DNA from: DATAWZ01 sp036266975
GTDB lineage: Bacteria; Actinomycetota; Thermoleophilia; Solirubrobacterales; Solirubrobacteraceae
Assembly: GCA_036266975.1 (NCBI GenBank)
Contig: DATAWZ010000151.1
Span: 1 to 15,604 of the forward strand
Length of the DNA: 15,604 nucleotides
Reading direction: 5' to 3'
How positions within the stretch are numbered: the stretch's first letter is position 1; every line of letters begins with the position of its first letter. This document shows, in pieces, positions 15,480 through 15,604 of this stretch. Both the position numbers and the translations under genes were made by a program. The notes below the pieces were generated by a model. That model was not told where the DNA came from and ran no database searches. It saw only the letters and a list, made by a program, of their open reading frames with translations.

Positions 15480-15604
15480 CGTCCGAGCACTACGCGGCCT
15501 GCTGCAGCGTGACGGTGTGCCCGAGGCGTTGGAGCTGGGCGACCAGGCGCCGGGTTTGGCGTTCGGGGTCGCGGCGGGCGTAGTACTCGCCGCCGAGGTC
15601 GTTG
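15468..15604 (-). mobile_element. End of an insertion sequence
   Basis: Cas1 similarity stops at about 15467 and a transposase tail on the opposite strand ends at 15490, so an IS element probably begins in the short stretch 15466-15490 and continues past the right edge. No terminal inverted repeat or target duplication can be checked because the other end is outside the window. The exact left boundary is uncertain by several bases. Confidence 0.6.
15490..15604 (-). CDS. Transposase, C-terminal 37 residues (partial)
   Basis: Minus-strand open frame entering from the right edge and stopping at TAG (15490-15492). The 37 residues contain DLGGEYYARRDPERQTRRL followed by VAQLQRLGHTVTLQQAA. Tails of the form LGxDYY-RRDPxR, RLVxxLxxLGHxVTL and a short Ala-rich end are, from memory, common at the C-terminus of actinobacterial IS transposases. 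I lean towards an IS110-like element but cannot assign the family from this tail. The DNA-cutting domain is outside the window. The stop codon lies about 20 bp from where cas1 similarity ends, which fits the usual short distance between a transposase stop and the IS end. Confidence 0.6.
   Translation of the reverse strand, partial: NDLGGEYYARRDPERQTRRLVAQLQRLGHTVTLQQAA

Noticed and set aside
1..15604. CRISPR array, tRNA or rRNA inside the window
   Set aside because: No regularly spaced repeats or recognisable RNA-gene structures were seen on either strand; nearly all space is taken by protein genes.

Overview
The window is very GC-rich and gene-dense, with third-position G/C bias and many start/stop overlaps of a few bases. 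This fits a high-GC actinobacterium. A Thermoleophilia/Solirubrobacter-like lineage is my guess from the general look of the proteins, with no marker gene to prove it. There are no rRNA or tRNA genes and no CRISPR repeat array inside the window.

Left part (1-6645, minus strand): core metabolism. Reading leftward from 6645 the genes are leuB (3-isopropylmalate dehydrogenase), ilvE (branched-chain aminotransferase), cimA (citramalate synthase), a DegT/DnrJ-type PLP aminotransferase, argH (argininosuccinate lyase) and the first 40 codons of a methylpurine-DNA glycosylase. leuB/ilvE and cimA/degT overlap by 4 bases. CimA with LeuB and IlvE indicates a pyruvate-plus-acetyl-CoA (citramalate) route to isoleucine, alongside leucine and valine synthesis. 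The 380-bp gap between argH and the DegT gene holds a plus-strand remnant of an HSL-type alpha/beta-hydrolase.

Middle (6682-7512): a VapBC toxin-antitoxin pair (PIN-domain toxin, PSK-type antitoxin) on the minus strand, 36 bp upstream of leuB. It is followed by a 163-bp AT-richer divergent regulatory region. That region carries direct repeats in front of vapB and a promoter-like element plus a 9-bp inverted repeat in front of the first cas gene.

Right part (7513-15479, plus strand): a type I-G (formerly I-U) CRISPR-Cas operon in the order csb1/cas7, csb2/cas5-cas6, cas3 (helicase first, HD nuclease last), a compact csx17/cas8-like large subunit, and a cas4-cas1 fusion. The four interference genes look intact and are tightly coupled. 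The cas4-cas1 adaptation gene is broken three ways: a +1 shift near 14442, a compensating shift near 15229, and truncation near 15467 that removes the second half of Cas1 with its His and Asp metal ligands. The last 115 bp are the C-terminal tail of a minus-strand transposase, so an insertion sequence probably cut cas1. The picture is an interference-capable locus that has lost its own spacer-acquisition enzyme, next to a toxin-antitoxin pair that could be stabilising it.
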